Positions 41,595 to 49,270 of a DNA stretch of 49,270 nucleotides are shown here, one piece after another; position 1 is the first letter of the stretch; each line of letters opens with the position of its first letter. Under the pieces are notes generated by a model that was not told the DNA's origin, ran no database searches, and was given only the letters and a program-made list of their open reading frames with translations. The DNA is from Planctomycetota bacterium (GTDB lineage: Bacteria > Planctomycetota > PLA2 > JAEUHO01): the NCBI GenBank assembly GCA_020851795.1, contig JADZCA010000029.1:1-49270 (forward strand), given 5' to 3'. The position numbers and the translations under genes were made by a program.

Positions 41595-43211
41595 TCACGA
41601 CCGGACTCCGGTCCCGGTCGGCGCTCCCCCCCGGACCCTCGCATCGCACGCGGGGCAGATCCCGTGGCTGAACTTCGCGTCGGATCGCTGCGTGACGTAG
41701 GCGTCGAACGCCACCCACCCGCCGCGCTCGTCCTGGATGCGGTGGCAGTAGCCGCACACAGGGAGCACGCCGCGCAGCACTTTGATCTCAGCGAGCGCCC
41801 GCTGCAGCTCGCCCACGAGCCGCTCGCGCTCCTGACGCGCCCGCACGTCGGCCGACACGTCGGTCGCGACGACCACCGCGGCCCGCACCGCCCCACGCGC
41901 GTCGCGGATCGGCCTGGCGCTGCACTGCGCGAACTGCCCGGGGCGTCCACCCGGTTCGATCCACAGCAGCTCGCCGTCGATCGCCTCACCGCGCAGCGCG
42001 CGGGCCAGCGGGAGCTCGTGCTCCTCGATCGGAGTCCGCTGGTCGGCTCGCATCCGTCGGAACGCGCGCGCGTACGCGGCGAAGGTCCCGCCGCGGAGCG
42101 CGTCACCGCCGGCGCCGCGCAGGGCGGGCTCGTTCGCGAGCAGCACCCGCCCCTGCACGTCGCACACGACGACGCTCTCGGCCATCCCGTCGAGGATCGC
42201 GTGCAGCTGGGCCGCGACGCGGGTCGAGTCCGCCACCGCACGCCCGAGACGGGCGCCTCGCCGGGAGAGCCCGGCCGCGAGGCGCACTTCGCGGTCGCGC
42301 ATCGCGGCGACGAAGGCGACGAGCGCGGCGGTGATCCACACGAAGACCTGCGTCTCGACGTCCACGGACGAGGCGCCGGCGACGGTCAACGGCCCGAACC
42401 CGCGCTCCGTGAGGCTGGCCACGCCGAACGCGACCAGCGCCACGATCGCCGCGCTGACGACACGCCCGCCACGGAGGCCCACCCAGAGCAGCACCGGTGC
42501 GAGCCAGTGGGGATGGCGCAGCGGCGCCGGCAGCCGGTCCCACACCGGTCCGAACACGAGGCCGACCGCGACTGCCGCCACGGCGAACATCGCGGTGGCC
42601 TCGGCGCGCGACGCGTCGCGGGCGCCCCGGGACCGGCGCAGCACGTCGATCGCCACGGGCGCCACGGCGACCACCCCCGCCACCTCCGAGCCCCACCACG
42701 TCCCGAGGTCCTCGAGCCTCGGCATGCCTCCCCCGCCGAGCACCGACCCGAGCACGAACACGCCCGTGCTCGCGAGCGGCGGGAGCGTCCCGAGCAAGCA
42801 CAGGAACCGGAAGACTGCGCTCGGCGCACGCAGCGGACGGGCGAGCGAAGGGCTGGCGTGCGCGAGCGCCGCCGTCGTCGCCGCGATCGCGAGCTCCGAC
42901 CCCGCGCTCGCGATCGACGGCGCGAGCCCGCGGTGCTGAACGAACGCGTCGAACACGCCGTTGACGAGCGCCGCCGCCAGCGCCCCCGGCGCCCGCCACG
43001 GACCCGGCGCGGCGAGCATCCAGCCCACGACCGCGCCGGACAGCGGCCAGAACGCGATCACGCCGTCGCCGGCTCCCGTGCCGACGCGGCTCGCCCATGC
43101 GATCGCCGCGCACACGACGCCGAACCCGATCGCGGCGCGCACCGCGCCACGGTCGCGCGACGCCCGGGCGACGGCGCCGGAGCGGTCCGGGGGGTGCAGA
43201 GCGACACCCAT
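41595..43211 (-). CDS. MASE1-like membrane protein with PAS domain
   Basis: A 538-residue protein. The first 310 residues contain about eight hydrophobic segments (for example AAIGFGVVCAAIAWASRVG, VIAFWPLSGAVVGWMLA, AMFAVAAVAVGLVFG, VSAAIVALVAFGVASL), with the spacing of a MASE1 integral-membrane sensor. A PAS domain follows (LHAILDGMAESVVVCDVQGRVLLANEP). The C-terminal 60 residues carry LRGVLPVCGYCHRIQDERGGW and FSHGICPAC, a motif often seen at the end of PAS or receiver proteins, with paired cysteines. There is no kinase or cyclase domain, so it probably signals through a partner, perhaps the hybrid kinase downstream. Confidence 0.8.
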   Translation of the reverse strand: MGVALHPPDRSGAVARASRDRGAVRAAIGFGVVCAAIAWASRVGTGAGDGVIAFWPLSGAVVGWMLAAPGPWRAPGALAAALVNGVFDAFVQHRGLAPSIASAGSELAIAATTAALAHASPSLARPLRAPSAVFRFLCLLGTLPPLASTGVFVLGSVLGGGGMPRLEDLGTWWGSEVAGVVAVAPVAIDVLRRSRGARDASRAEATAMFAVAAVAVGLVFGPVWDRLPAPLRHPHWLAPVLLWVGLRGGRVVSAAIVALVAFGVASLTERGFGPLTVAGASSVDVETQVFVWITAALVAFVAAMRDREVRLAAGLSRRGARLGRAVADSTRVAAQLHAILDGMAESVVVCDVQGRVLLANEPALRGAGGDALRGGTFAAYARAFRRMRADQRTPIEEHELPLARALRGEAIDGELLWIEPGGRPGQFAQCSARPIRDARGAVRAAVVVATDVSADVRARQERERLVGELQRALAEIKVLRGVLPVCGYCHRIQDERGGWVAFDAYVTQRSDAKFSHGICPACDARVRGGAPTGTGVRS

Positions 43212-43300
43212 GCGCTGATGATCGACCGCCGGGGACGCGACACCGAAGCACGAACCACGGTCACCGGGCCCCCGTCGTCCCGGACCGATATGCTCCCGAA

Positions 43301-43927
43301 ATGGCGAAGCTGTACTTCCGCTACGGGACCGTGGGCAGCGCGAAGACGCTCAACCTCCTCGCCGTCGCGCACAACTACGAGCGCCAGGGCAAGAAGGTCG
43401 TGGTGATGAAGCCGTCGCTCGACGTGCGCGACGGGGCGACGCGCGTGCGCTCGCGCGCCGGCCTCGAGCGCGAGGCCGACCTCGTGCTCGCGCCGGGGAC
43501 GCGCCTCGACGCGCGTCGCTTCCGCGGCGTGGACGCGGTGCTCGTGGACGAGGCGCAGTTCCTGACGCCGGCGCTCGTGGACCAGCTGCGCGAGCTCGCC
43601 CGCGACCCGGGCGTGCCGGTGCTCTGCTACGGCCTGCGCACCGACTTCCGCTCGCACCTCTTCGAGGGGAGCCGCCGCCTGCTCGAGGTGGCGGACACGA
43701 TCGAGGAGGTCAAGACGACCTGCGCGTCGTGCAACCGCAAGGCGATGATGAACCTGCGGCTCGTGGACGGCCGCCCGACGACCGAGGGACCGAGCGTGCA
43801 GCTCGGCGGCGACGAGTCGTACCGCCCCGTCTGCTGGGCGCACTACCACGAGGCCACCGACCCCATCGGCGGCGCCCCGCGGTCCCGCTCGGCGAAGCGC
43901 CGCACGCGCCGCCGCCGCGACCCGTAG
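43301..43927 (+). CDS. tdk: Thymidine kinase (type II)
   Basis: A 208-residue type II thymidine kinase from ATG 43301. P-loop GTVGSAKT (9-16), DEAQF (83-87) with catalytic Glu84, the lasso segment, and a lid with CASC and a later Cys/His (CWAHYHEA), which binds zinc in the family. It phosphorylates thymidine to dTMP in nucleotide salvage. The C-terminus ends in a basic RRTRRRR tail. It is divergent from the PAS protein (89 bp) and close to the HEAT-repeat gene downstream (32 bp). Confidence 0.95.
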   Translation: MAKLYFRYGTVGSAKTLNLLAVAHNYERQGKKVVVMKPSLDVRDGATRVRSRAGLEREADLVLAPGTRLDARRFRGVDAVLVDEAQFLTPALVDQLRELARDPGVPVLCYGLRTDFRSHLFEGSRRLLEVADTIEEVKTTCASCNRKAMMNLRLVDGRPTTEGPSVQLGGDESYRPVCWAHYHEATDPIGGAPRSRSAKRRTRRRRDP

Positions 43928-43959
43928 GCACCGCGCTGCGGCCGGCTATCTTGTCGCGG

Positions 43960-46900
43960 ATGCGATGGCGCGCGATCCTCGTCGTCGGTCTGCTCCCGAT
44001 GGCGCTGCGCGCCGCGCCGCGCACGGCCCTCGCCGGCGACGACCTCGCGTCGCGCGCCCTCGCGCGGGCGCAGGAGGCGCTCCTCGACCCCGACCGCGGC
44101 GTGCGGTACGCGGCGCTGGTCGCACTCGGCAAGGGCGGCGCCGCCCCCGAGGTCGTGGCGCGCGGCCTCGCCGACGGCGAGCGCTGCGTGCGCTACGAGG
44201 CGGCGTGGTGGCTGCGGCGCGCGGGGCCCGTGGCGCTCCCGACGGTCGAGAGGGCCCTCGCCGACCCGTCGCCGACGGTGCGCGCGGCCGCCGCGTGGTC
44301 GCTGTCGTCCTTCGGCCCGGCGGCGGTCCCCCTCCTGCGCAAGGCGCTCGCCGACGCCGACCCCGAGACGCGCGTCGAGGCCGTCGCCGCGACGCGGCGG
44401 CTGGGCAAGGACGCCGCGACGCCGCTCCTCGAGGCGATCCGTGCGCTCGCGACGTCGGTGCGCGCCACGAAGGAGCCGGAGGTGGACGACGAGGCCGACG
44501 ACGCGACCGCCCGCGCCGCGAAGGCCGAGGCCGCCGCACGGCGCGACATCCTCGGCGAGCTCGACGCGACGATCGCCGTGCTCGCTCCGCCCCCGCCGGC
44601 GCCCGAGCCGCCGCAGGAGCCGAAGGTCCCCGCTGACACGCCGCCGCCCAAGGACGACGGCGACGAGGAGGCCCCGAAGCGACCCGACGACCCGGCGCTC
44701 GCCGAGACGTCGCCGCCCACGCCCGCGCTCGATCGCATCGACGCCGTCCTCGCGCTCGGGAGCAAGCCCGGCGACGTCGCTGCGCTCGAGGCCGCCCTCG
44801 CCGACCCCGAGCGCGACGTGCGCCTCGCCGCGGTGATCGCGCTCGACCGCGCCTCCGGGGAAGTCGCCCCCGCCGTCGTCGCCGCCCTCGTTCGGGCGCT
44901 CGACGACCCCAACTCGCGCGTGCGTCGCGCGGCGCTCCGGGCGCTGGGCCGCCACCGCGCCGCCCCCGAGCGCGTGGCGGCCGTCCTCGACGACCCGTCG
45001 CTACCGACCTCGACGGCGGCACGCGAGGCGCTCGCGGCCACGGGCGCGACGACCGCGAAGGCGGTGGCCGAGTCGATGCGACGCGGCGGCTACGCCGCGC
45101 TCCACCACGGCCTCTTGCTGTTCGAGCGGTTGCGCGCCGCCGGCGCGCCCGCCGTCCCCGTGCTCGCGGCGATGCTCGCCGACCCCGACCCGAACGTGCG
45201 CGAGATCGCGGCCCGGTGCCTCTTCGCGATCGGGCCCGCCGCGGCCCCCGCCGCCCCCCCGCTCCTCGTCGCGCTCTCCGACCCGCGCCTGTGCGTCGTC
45301 GCGCACGCCGCGCTCGCACTCGGTCGCGTCGGGCTCTCCGAGCCGCTGCTCGCGGCGACCGCCGCGCCGTCGGCGCGCGTGCGGGCCTACGCGTGGTGGG
45401 CGATCGCGTGGGCGCTCGGCACGGCGCGCGGCGTGGACCAAGTCGCCTACGAGGCGCGCCTGCCGGTGCTGGACGTCGGCGCCGCGGGGCCCTTCCCGAC
45501 GGCGGAGGAGGTGCGCAAGGCGCTGGCCCCGCCCCCGCCGCGCGAGGACGACGCCGAAGCCGAGCCCGACGCCGCGGCGCAGGCCCGGGCCGCGGCGGAG
45601 CGCGTGGCCCTGCTGCGCCGCGCGATCCACGCGAAGGACCCCGCGGTCGCGGTGCCCGCGGCCGCCGCGCTCGCCGAGACCGAGGTGGACGTCGTCGAGG
45701 CCGAACGCGTGATGGAGCTCGTCCTGCCCGAGGGCGTGCGCGAGGGGTCGCCGGTCGACTTCGACACGCTGCGCGCGCTCGTCGGGACGAGCGAGGTGCC
45801 CGCGTGCGTCGTCTACGCGGCGCGGATGCGCGCGACGTCGGACCCGCGGTCGTCGATCTACGGCAACTTCCACCGCATGACGCGCGCCGACTCGCTCCCC
45901 TTCCTCGCGTGGTTCGACCGCGTCGAGGAGCCGGAGGTGCTCGAGCACGTCGGCGAGATGTGGCAGCCCGAGGACCGCTCGCTGCGCTACGTCCGCGAAC
46001 CGTGGGCGTGGGGGACGCAGCCGCCGCCGGGACCCGACGTCGGCGACGCCGCGCGCACGATGCTGCGACGCTTCCTCGACGAGCCGCAGTGGGGGATGGG
46101 CGTCGGACTCTGGCTCGTGCGCGAGCTCGAGCCACGCGCCGACGACGCGACCCTCCTGCTCGCGTGCGCGCGCAAGGAGGCGGAGGAGCCGCACTCGTCC
46201 TCGCACACCGAGGAGGCCGAGGCGTGGGCGCTGCTCGGCGCGCTCGGGCGCCTGACCGACGAGACCTCGCTCGCCTACCTCCGCGGCGTGGCGGGCGGGC
46301 ACGACACCACGGCGGCGGTCGCGACGGCGGCGATCGCGCGACGGGGCGGGCTCGTGGGCGTGCTCGCGCTGCGCGCGCTGCTCGAGCGGAGCCGCGACGA
46401 CGAGGACGCGTTGACGCTGCTCCTCGCCGTGGCCCCGCGGGTCGGGGCGCGGGCGCTCGCCGCGCGCTGGGTCGGCGACGAAGACCTGCTCGCACGCCAC
46501 GCGCTGCGCTACGGCTGCGCCTCCCTCGTGGAGAACGCATACCGGCTCGGGGTGCGCGTCCCGCCCGAGGCGTTCCTCGGCGTCGAGGCGGAGCTGGTCG
46601 CGCGGCTCGCCTCGCCCGAGCGGCTCGCCGCGGCCGCGGTCTCGGTGCCCGGCCTTCGCACGCGGCGCGTCGCCGCGCGGCTGCTCGACCTCCTCGAGGC
46701 GCACAAGACGCTCCCGCGCCTGCTCGAGGAGGAGGAGGGCGAGGATTGGGGCGACGAGCAGCTCACGGAGACGCTCGCGTTCCTCCTCGAGGCCGAGCCG
46801 GCGCGCACGACGGCGCTGCTGCGTCGCTGGGCGGCGCCGACGCGGACCGCGGAGGCGGGCAAGGTCGCGCGCCGCACGCTGCTGCGGATGCGCGACGCCG

Positions 46901-47631
46901 AGAGCGTGCCGATGCTGCTCGCGTGGCAGCGGAGCCTCGAGGGCGACGACCGCATGTACGCCGACCTCGACGCGGTCGCGCGGCTGCGCACGCCGGAGGT
47001 CGTCGCGTTCCTGCGCGCGTGGCTCGACGACCCGAAGACGCCCGAGGGCGACCGGGACGACGTGCTCGTCGCGCTCGCGAAGGCGCTCGGGTGGCCCGAC
47101 GACGTGCCGCTCGACCTCGAGGACGAGGCCGACGACGCGGGCGACGTCGCCGACGAGAGGCGTGCGGAGGTGATCGAGGCGCTGCGCCGCGGCGACCTCG
47201 CCCCGCTGCGCGCGGCCTACCGCCACCCCGAGCGGCTCCCGGGGCCGGTGGAGACGCCCGTCTGGAAGCGCGTCGGACGCGCGGCCGCCGCGGGGGACCG
47301 CGAGGCCCGGGGCGCGTTCTGGTCGGCGATGCGCGCGGCGCGCTACCGCTGGATCCACTACGAGTTCGAGCCGTGGCTGCAGACGCTCGGGCGCGACCCC
47401 GCGACGCTGCCCCACTGGACCGAGGACCTCGACAGCAACTGCTGTCGCATCAGCGACGGCCTCGCGCACGACGCGTTCGAGGGCAACTACGGGCTCCCGC
47501 ACCTCTACGACCGCCACCGCCACGGGGTCGGGGGCCCGCTCTCCGACTTCGTCGCCGACTGGATGGACGCGGCGGCGGGCGACTGGGTGTGGAGCCCGGC
47601 GCTCGACCGCTTCATGCCGGCGCCGGAGTGA
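43960..47631 (+). CDS. Secreted HEAT-repeat protein, 1223 aa
   Basis: A signal peptide precedes the mature protein (RWRAILVVGLLPMALRAAPRTALA). From about 30 on there are numerous HEAT repeats of about 31 residues (for example DPDRGVRYAALVALGKGGA, DPSPTVRAAAAWSLSSFGPAAVPLL, DPERDVRLAAVIALDRASG, DPNSRVRRAALRALGRHRA, DPDPNVREIAARCLFAIGPAAAPAA). A Pro/Glu-rich insert lies at about 205-245. The C-terminal 60 residues form a distinct aromatic/acidic end (DRFMPAPE). Large secreted HEAT proteins of this style are frequent in Planctomycetota. It probably acts as a scaffold; the partner is unknown. Confidence 0.85.
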   Translation: MRWRAILVVGLLPMALRAAPRTALAGDDLASRALARAQEALLDPDRGVRYAALVALGKGGAAPEVVARGLADGERCVRYEAAWWLRRAGPVALPTVERALADPSPTVRAAAAWSLSSFGPAAVPLLRKALADADPETRVEAVAATRRLGKDAATPLLEAIRALATSVRATKEPEVDDEADDATARAAKAEAAARRDILGELDATIAVLAPPPPAPEPPQEPKVPADTPPPKDDGDEEAPKRPDDPALAETSPPTPALDRIDAVLALGSKPGDVAALEAALADPERDVRLAAVIALDRASGEVAPAVVAALVRALDDPNSRVRRAALRALGRHRAAPERVAAVLDDPSLPTSTAAREALAATGATTAKAVAESMRRGGYAALHHGLLLFERLRAAGAPAVPVLAAMLADPDPNVREIAARCLFAIGPAAAPAAPPLLVALSDPRLCVVAHAALALGRVGLSEPLLAATAAPSARVRAYAWWAIAWALGTARGVDQVAYEARLPVLDVGAAGPFPTAEEVRKALAPPPPREDDAEAEPDAAAQARAAAERVALLRRAIHAKDPAVAVPAAAALAETEVDVVEAERVMELVLPEGVREGSPVDFDTLRALVGTSEVPACVVYAARMRATSDPRSSIYGNFHRMTRADSLPFLAWFDRVEEPEVLEHVGEMWQPEDRSLRYVREPWAWGTQPPPGPDVGDAARTMLRRFLDEPQWGMGVGLWLVRELEPRADDATLLLACARKEAEEPHSSSHTEEAEAWALLGALGRLTDETSLAYLRGVAGGHDTTAAVATAAIARRGGLVGVLALRALLERSRDDEDALTLLLAVAPRVGARALAARWVGDEDLLARHALRYGCASLVENAYRLGVRVPPEAFLGVEAELVARLASPERLAAAAVSVPGLRTRRVAARLLDLLEAHKTLPRLLEEEEGEDWGDEQLTETLAFLLEAEPARTTALLRRWAAPTRTAEAGKVARRTLLRMRDAESVPMLLAWQRSLEGDDRMYADLDAVARLRTPEVVAFLRAWLDDPKTPEGDRDDVLVALAKALGWPDDVPLDLEDEADDAGDVADERRAEVIEALRRGDLAPLRAAYRHPERLPGPVETPVWKRVGRAAAAGDREARGAFWSAMRAARYRWIHYEFEPWLQTLGRDPATLPHWTEDLDSNCCRISDGLAHDAFEGNYGLPHLYDRHRHGVGGPLSDFVADWMDAAAGDWVWSPALDRFMPAPE

Positions 47632-47793
47632 ACGGCGGCCCGACGGTGGGATCACCGCCGGGCCGCACCGCGCGCAGAGCCGAGGCCCGCCGACTGCGCG
47701 CGGCGATCGTGCGCCGGCCGGTCGGGCGAGCCGACGACCTCAGCGCGTCCAGAGCGCCGCGTGGCTGCCGCCGTCGGACGTCCACGCCCACCC

Positions 47794-47895
47794 TCACTCG
47801 CCGCGTCCCTCGAGACGCTCCGTGCCGACGACGAGGGACTCAGCGGCCTCGGCGGACAACGCGGACAACATGTCGCGGAAGTCGGGGTTCAGCAC
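47794..47895 (-). pseudogene. Remnant of a nucleotidyltransferase gene
   Basis: On the minus strand, from a GTG at 47895: VLNPDFRDMLSALSAEAAESLVVGTERLEGRGE then a stop at 47794. The first 22 residues match the start of a nucleotidyltransferase family in which NPDFRDMLSAL-x-[AED] is followed by [FL]LVVG. The continuation is absent, so the gene is truncated. The remaining stretch 47632-47793 shows no recognisable gene. Confidence 0.6.
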
Positions 47896-48049
47896 CGGTG
47901 CCTCCCGCCATCGCCCACGCGCTCATCGTCAACGGCCAGACGAGCGCGAGGCGCTCCGCCGGCGTCAGGCCGTCTTCGCGCTCCGGGTCGCGCGGCCACG
48001 GCTCGCGTGGGTCCGCGCGCCGACGGACGACCGTGACTCGACGCGGCAT
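47840..48049 (-). CDS. Small protein usually paired with a nucleotidyltransferase, 69 aa
   Basis: A 69-residue protein with GLTPAERLALVWPLTMSAWAMAG and a C-terminal PRLPRHVVRVVRRGR. Similar short proteins with LTPEERLALVWPLT-type wording lie directly upstream of nucleotidyltransferase genes and overlap their start, as this one overlaps the remnant at 47794-47895. It may be the antitoxin-like partner, now without its mate. Confidence 0.65.
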   Translation of the reverse strand: MPRRVTVVRRRADPREPWPRDPEREDGLTPAERLALVWPLTMSAWAMAGGTGAEPRLPRHVVRVVRRGR

Positions 48050-48053
48050 GGCG

Positions 48054-48491
48054 TCATTCTACCGACCGTCGCGCGCGAGGCCGGAGCCCGGGCTCGGGGC
48101 GACGCCACAGCCAGACCGCGGCGACGAGCGACACGCCTCCCACGGCCGCCGAGACCCACCACGGGTGCACGAGCCACGCGAGCGTCGCCGTCCCGACGAC
48201 CATGCCCACGCTCGCGAGCACCTTCGCGCGCCGCGGCACGAGGCCCGCGCGCTGCCAGTCGCGCACCGTGCCACCGAAGCGCGGGTGCCCGCGCAGGCGC
48301 CGCAGCAGGCGCGGCGAGCCGCGCGCCGCCGCCGCCGCCGCGAGCAGCACGAACGGCGTCGTGGGGAGCCCGGGCAGCACGACGCCCACCGCGCCGATCA
48401 CGAGGAAGAGCACCGCGAGCGCGCCGAACCCCCACCGCGCGTGCCAGGCGCGCCGAGCTCGCCGGCGCGCGGGGGGCGTCGCGTCGGTCAC
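48054..48491 (-). CDS. DUF454 (YbaN) family membrane protein
   Basis: A 145-residue protein with three to four hydrophobic segments and the family wording VVLPGLPTTPFVLLAAAAAARGSPRLLRRLRGHPRFGGTVRDWQ. These YbaN/DUF454 proteins are small inner-membrane proteins of unknown function. It is followed on the same strand by the 69-residue gene 4 bp away and preceded by DUF2237, suggesting one transcript. Confidence 0.85.
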   Translation of the reverse strand: MTDATPPARRRARRAWHARWGFGALAVLFLVIGAVGVVLPGLPTTPFVLLAAAAAARGSPRLLRRLRGHPRFGGTVRDWQRAGLVPRRAKVLASVGMVVGTATLAWLVHPWWVSAAVGGVSLVAAVWLWRRPEPGLRPRARRSVE

Positions 48492-48500
48492 GACCGCGCG

Positions 48501-48872
48501 CTACGCCCCCGCGGCGTCGAGGGCGTGCGCCTCGAGGTCGGCGAGGTCGACGAACTCGAGGGCCGAGACGTGCGTCGCGGCGAGGCGGACCTGCGGCGCG
48601 ACCCCGGCCTCGAGCGCCTCCTTCCACCGCTCGACGCAGAGGCACCAGCAGTCGCCCTCGACGAGGCCCGGGAACCCGTGCTCGGGGACGGGCGTCGACA
48701 GGTCGTTGCCGCGCTCGCGCGAGAACGCGAGGAAGGCGTCGGTCATCCGCGCGCAGACGAGGTGGAGCCCGAAATCCTCGGGCCCGGTGTCGCAGCGACC
48801 CGTGCGGTAGAAGCCCGTGCGCGGGTTCGTGCAGCAGGTCGCGAGCGGCTGACCGAGGACGTTCTTCGCCAT
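48501..48872 (-). CDS. DUF2237 family protein
   Basis: A 123-residue protein with the family wording KNVLGQPLATCCTNPRTGFYRTGRCDTGPEDFGLHLVCARMTDAFLAFS and HGFPGLVEGDCWCLCVERWKEA. DUF2237 proteins are small and cytoplasmic, with several conserved cysteines; their role is unknown. Complete, with ATG start. Confidence 0.9.
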   Translation of the reverse strand: MAKNVLGQPLATCCTNPRTGFYRTGRCDTGPEDFGLHLVCARMTDAFLAFSRERGNDLSTPVPEHGFPGLVEGDCWCLCVERWKEALEAGVAPQVRLAATHVSALEFVDLADLEAHALDAAGA

Positions 48873-49031
48873 GGGGGCGCTGTCCTACCCGCCCGGCCGA
48901 CGGTCGTGCCCTTCGAACGCGGACGCCGTGGTCGGTCCCGCGCGCCCCGATCTCGTCGGCTCGGGACGTCGGCGGACGAGCCCCCCCCACCCTTCGTGCC
49001 CGGGAGGCCGCGCACCGCCATTCGTAGGGGC

Positions 49032-49059
49032 TTGCGGGAACCTAACAACAGCCTATCAT
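49032..49059 (+). promoter_or_regulatory. Possible promoter of imuA
   Basis: TTGCGG (49032-49037) and TATCAT (49054-49059) with a 16-nt spacer make a plausible sigma-70 promoter. The -10 is only 7 nt before the GTG start, so the mRNA may be leaderless. A LexA operator would be expected for an imuA gene, but none is clear. Confidence 0.35.
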
Positions 49060-49066
49060 CCTCGGC

Positions 49067-49270
49067 GTGGTCGCCCCCCCGCCGCCCCCGCTGCGCGTCG
49101 AGACGCTCGCCCGCCTCAAGGCGCGCATCGAGGCGCTCGAACGTCGCCATGCGCCGTCGGCCGTCACCCGCGTGGCCCTTGTGGCAACCGGGTGGCCGTC
49201 GGTGGACGCCGCGCTCGGGGGTGGCCTGCCCCGGGGAGCCGTCGTCGAGTGGATCGGTGTCGCCGACCCC
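49067..49270 (+). CDS. imuA: ImuA-type RecA-like SOS mutagenesis protein (5' part)
   Basis: Open from GTG 49067 to the window end (68 codons). The product reads VVAPPPPPLRVETLARLKARIEALERR, then PSVDAALGGGLPRGAVVEWIG, which is the ImuA/RecA-like start before the P-loop region ([IV]DAALGGGLPRGA-[LV]-x-E). ImuA usually works with ImuB and DnaE2 in error-prone synthesis; these would follow outside the window. Confidence 0.75.
   Translation, partial: MVAPPPPPLRVETLARLKARIEALERRHAPSAVTRVALVATGWPSVDAALGGGLPRGAVVEWIGVADP

Noticed and set aside
41513..42241. Extended N-terminus of the hybrid sensor kinase
   Set aside because: The extension overlaps the MASE1-PAS gene in another frame and reads as a Cys/Ser/Arg-rich shadow. 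The start next to the TM segment is better.
45001..47655. Minus-strand open frame of about 880 codons opposite the HEAT-repeat gene
   Set aside because: Its product is Arg/Glu/Val/Pro-rich low complexity, while the plus strand shows regular HEAT repeats and a signal peptide.

Overview
The window comes from a high-GC (roughly 65-70%) Gram-negative bacterium. An RND/TolC-type efflux pump and lipoproteins imply an outer membrane. A large secreted HEAT-repeat protein, big hybrid sensor kinases, a type II thymidine kinase and an ImuA-type SOS gene would fit a Planctomycetota- or myxobacteria-like genome, but the phylum cannot be fixed from sequence reading alone.

Layout. (1) Positions 1 to about 26.4 kb look like the right part of a large mobile element (element A). 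A mostly minus-strand block carries a P-loop replicative-helicase-like protein cut by the window edge, a Cas4/RecB-like Fe-S nuclease, a membrane-anchored repeat protein, a small DNA-binding protein with a palindromic operator, RadC, a ParB-like protein, two predicted nucleases and a DUF932 protein. In the middle (13241-16027, minus) is a 928-residue protein carrying both signature motifs of multisubunit RNA polymerase in one chain: a beta-like G-x-K-(x)5-HG-x-KG motif and a beta'-like PTxxRxGI plus DNDGD metal-binding motif. It is read here as a single-polypeptide double-psi-beta-barrel RNA polymerase, comparable in size to phage SPbeta YonO. (2) Positions 16.4-26.2 kb are a six-gene defence operon with nearly every start and stop overlapping: type I restriction-modification (hsdR-hsdS-hsdM) followed by an ABC-three-component (ABC-3C) system made of a Cap4/DUF4297-like nuclease effector, a middle component and a zinc-ribbon SMC/Rad50-like ATPase.

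(3) Positions 26402-36764 form a 10.4 kb second island (element B). It is bounded by an intact tRNA-Ser(UGA) gene (36765-36855) and a decayed 3' fragment of the same tRNA (26402-26470). Both copies are followed, at exactly the same distance, by the same cluster of GGGCACGATCT repeats, which suggests tandem accretion of two related elements at one tRNA gene. Island B carries an RND efflux pump (adaptor, transporter, outer-membrane channel), a Cys-rich PepSY-like lipoprotein, an OmpR-family regulator with its sensor kinase, and a secreted beta-propeller. Matching TTCAG direct repeats spaced 11 bp lie upstream of both the pump and the lipoprotein and look like the regulator's binding boxes.

(4) From 36.9 kb to the end is ordinary chromosome: a putative zinc peptidase, two PAS-type signalling proteins, thymidine kinase, a 1223-residue HEAT-repeat protein, a decayed nucleotidyltransferase locus, DUF454 and DUF2237 genes, and the 5' end of imuA.
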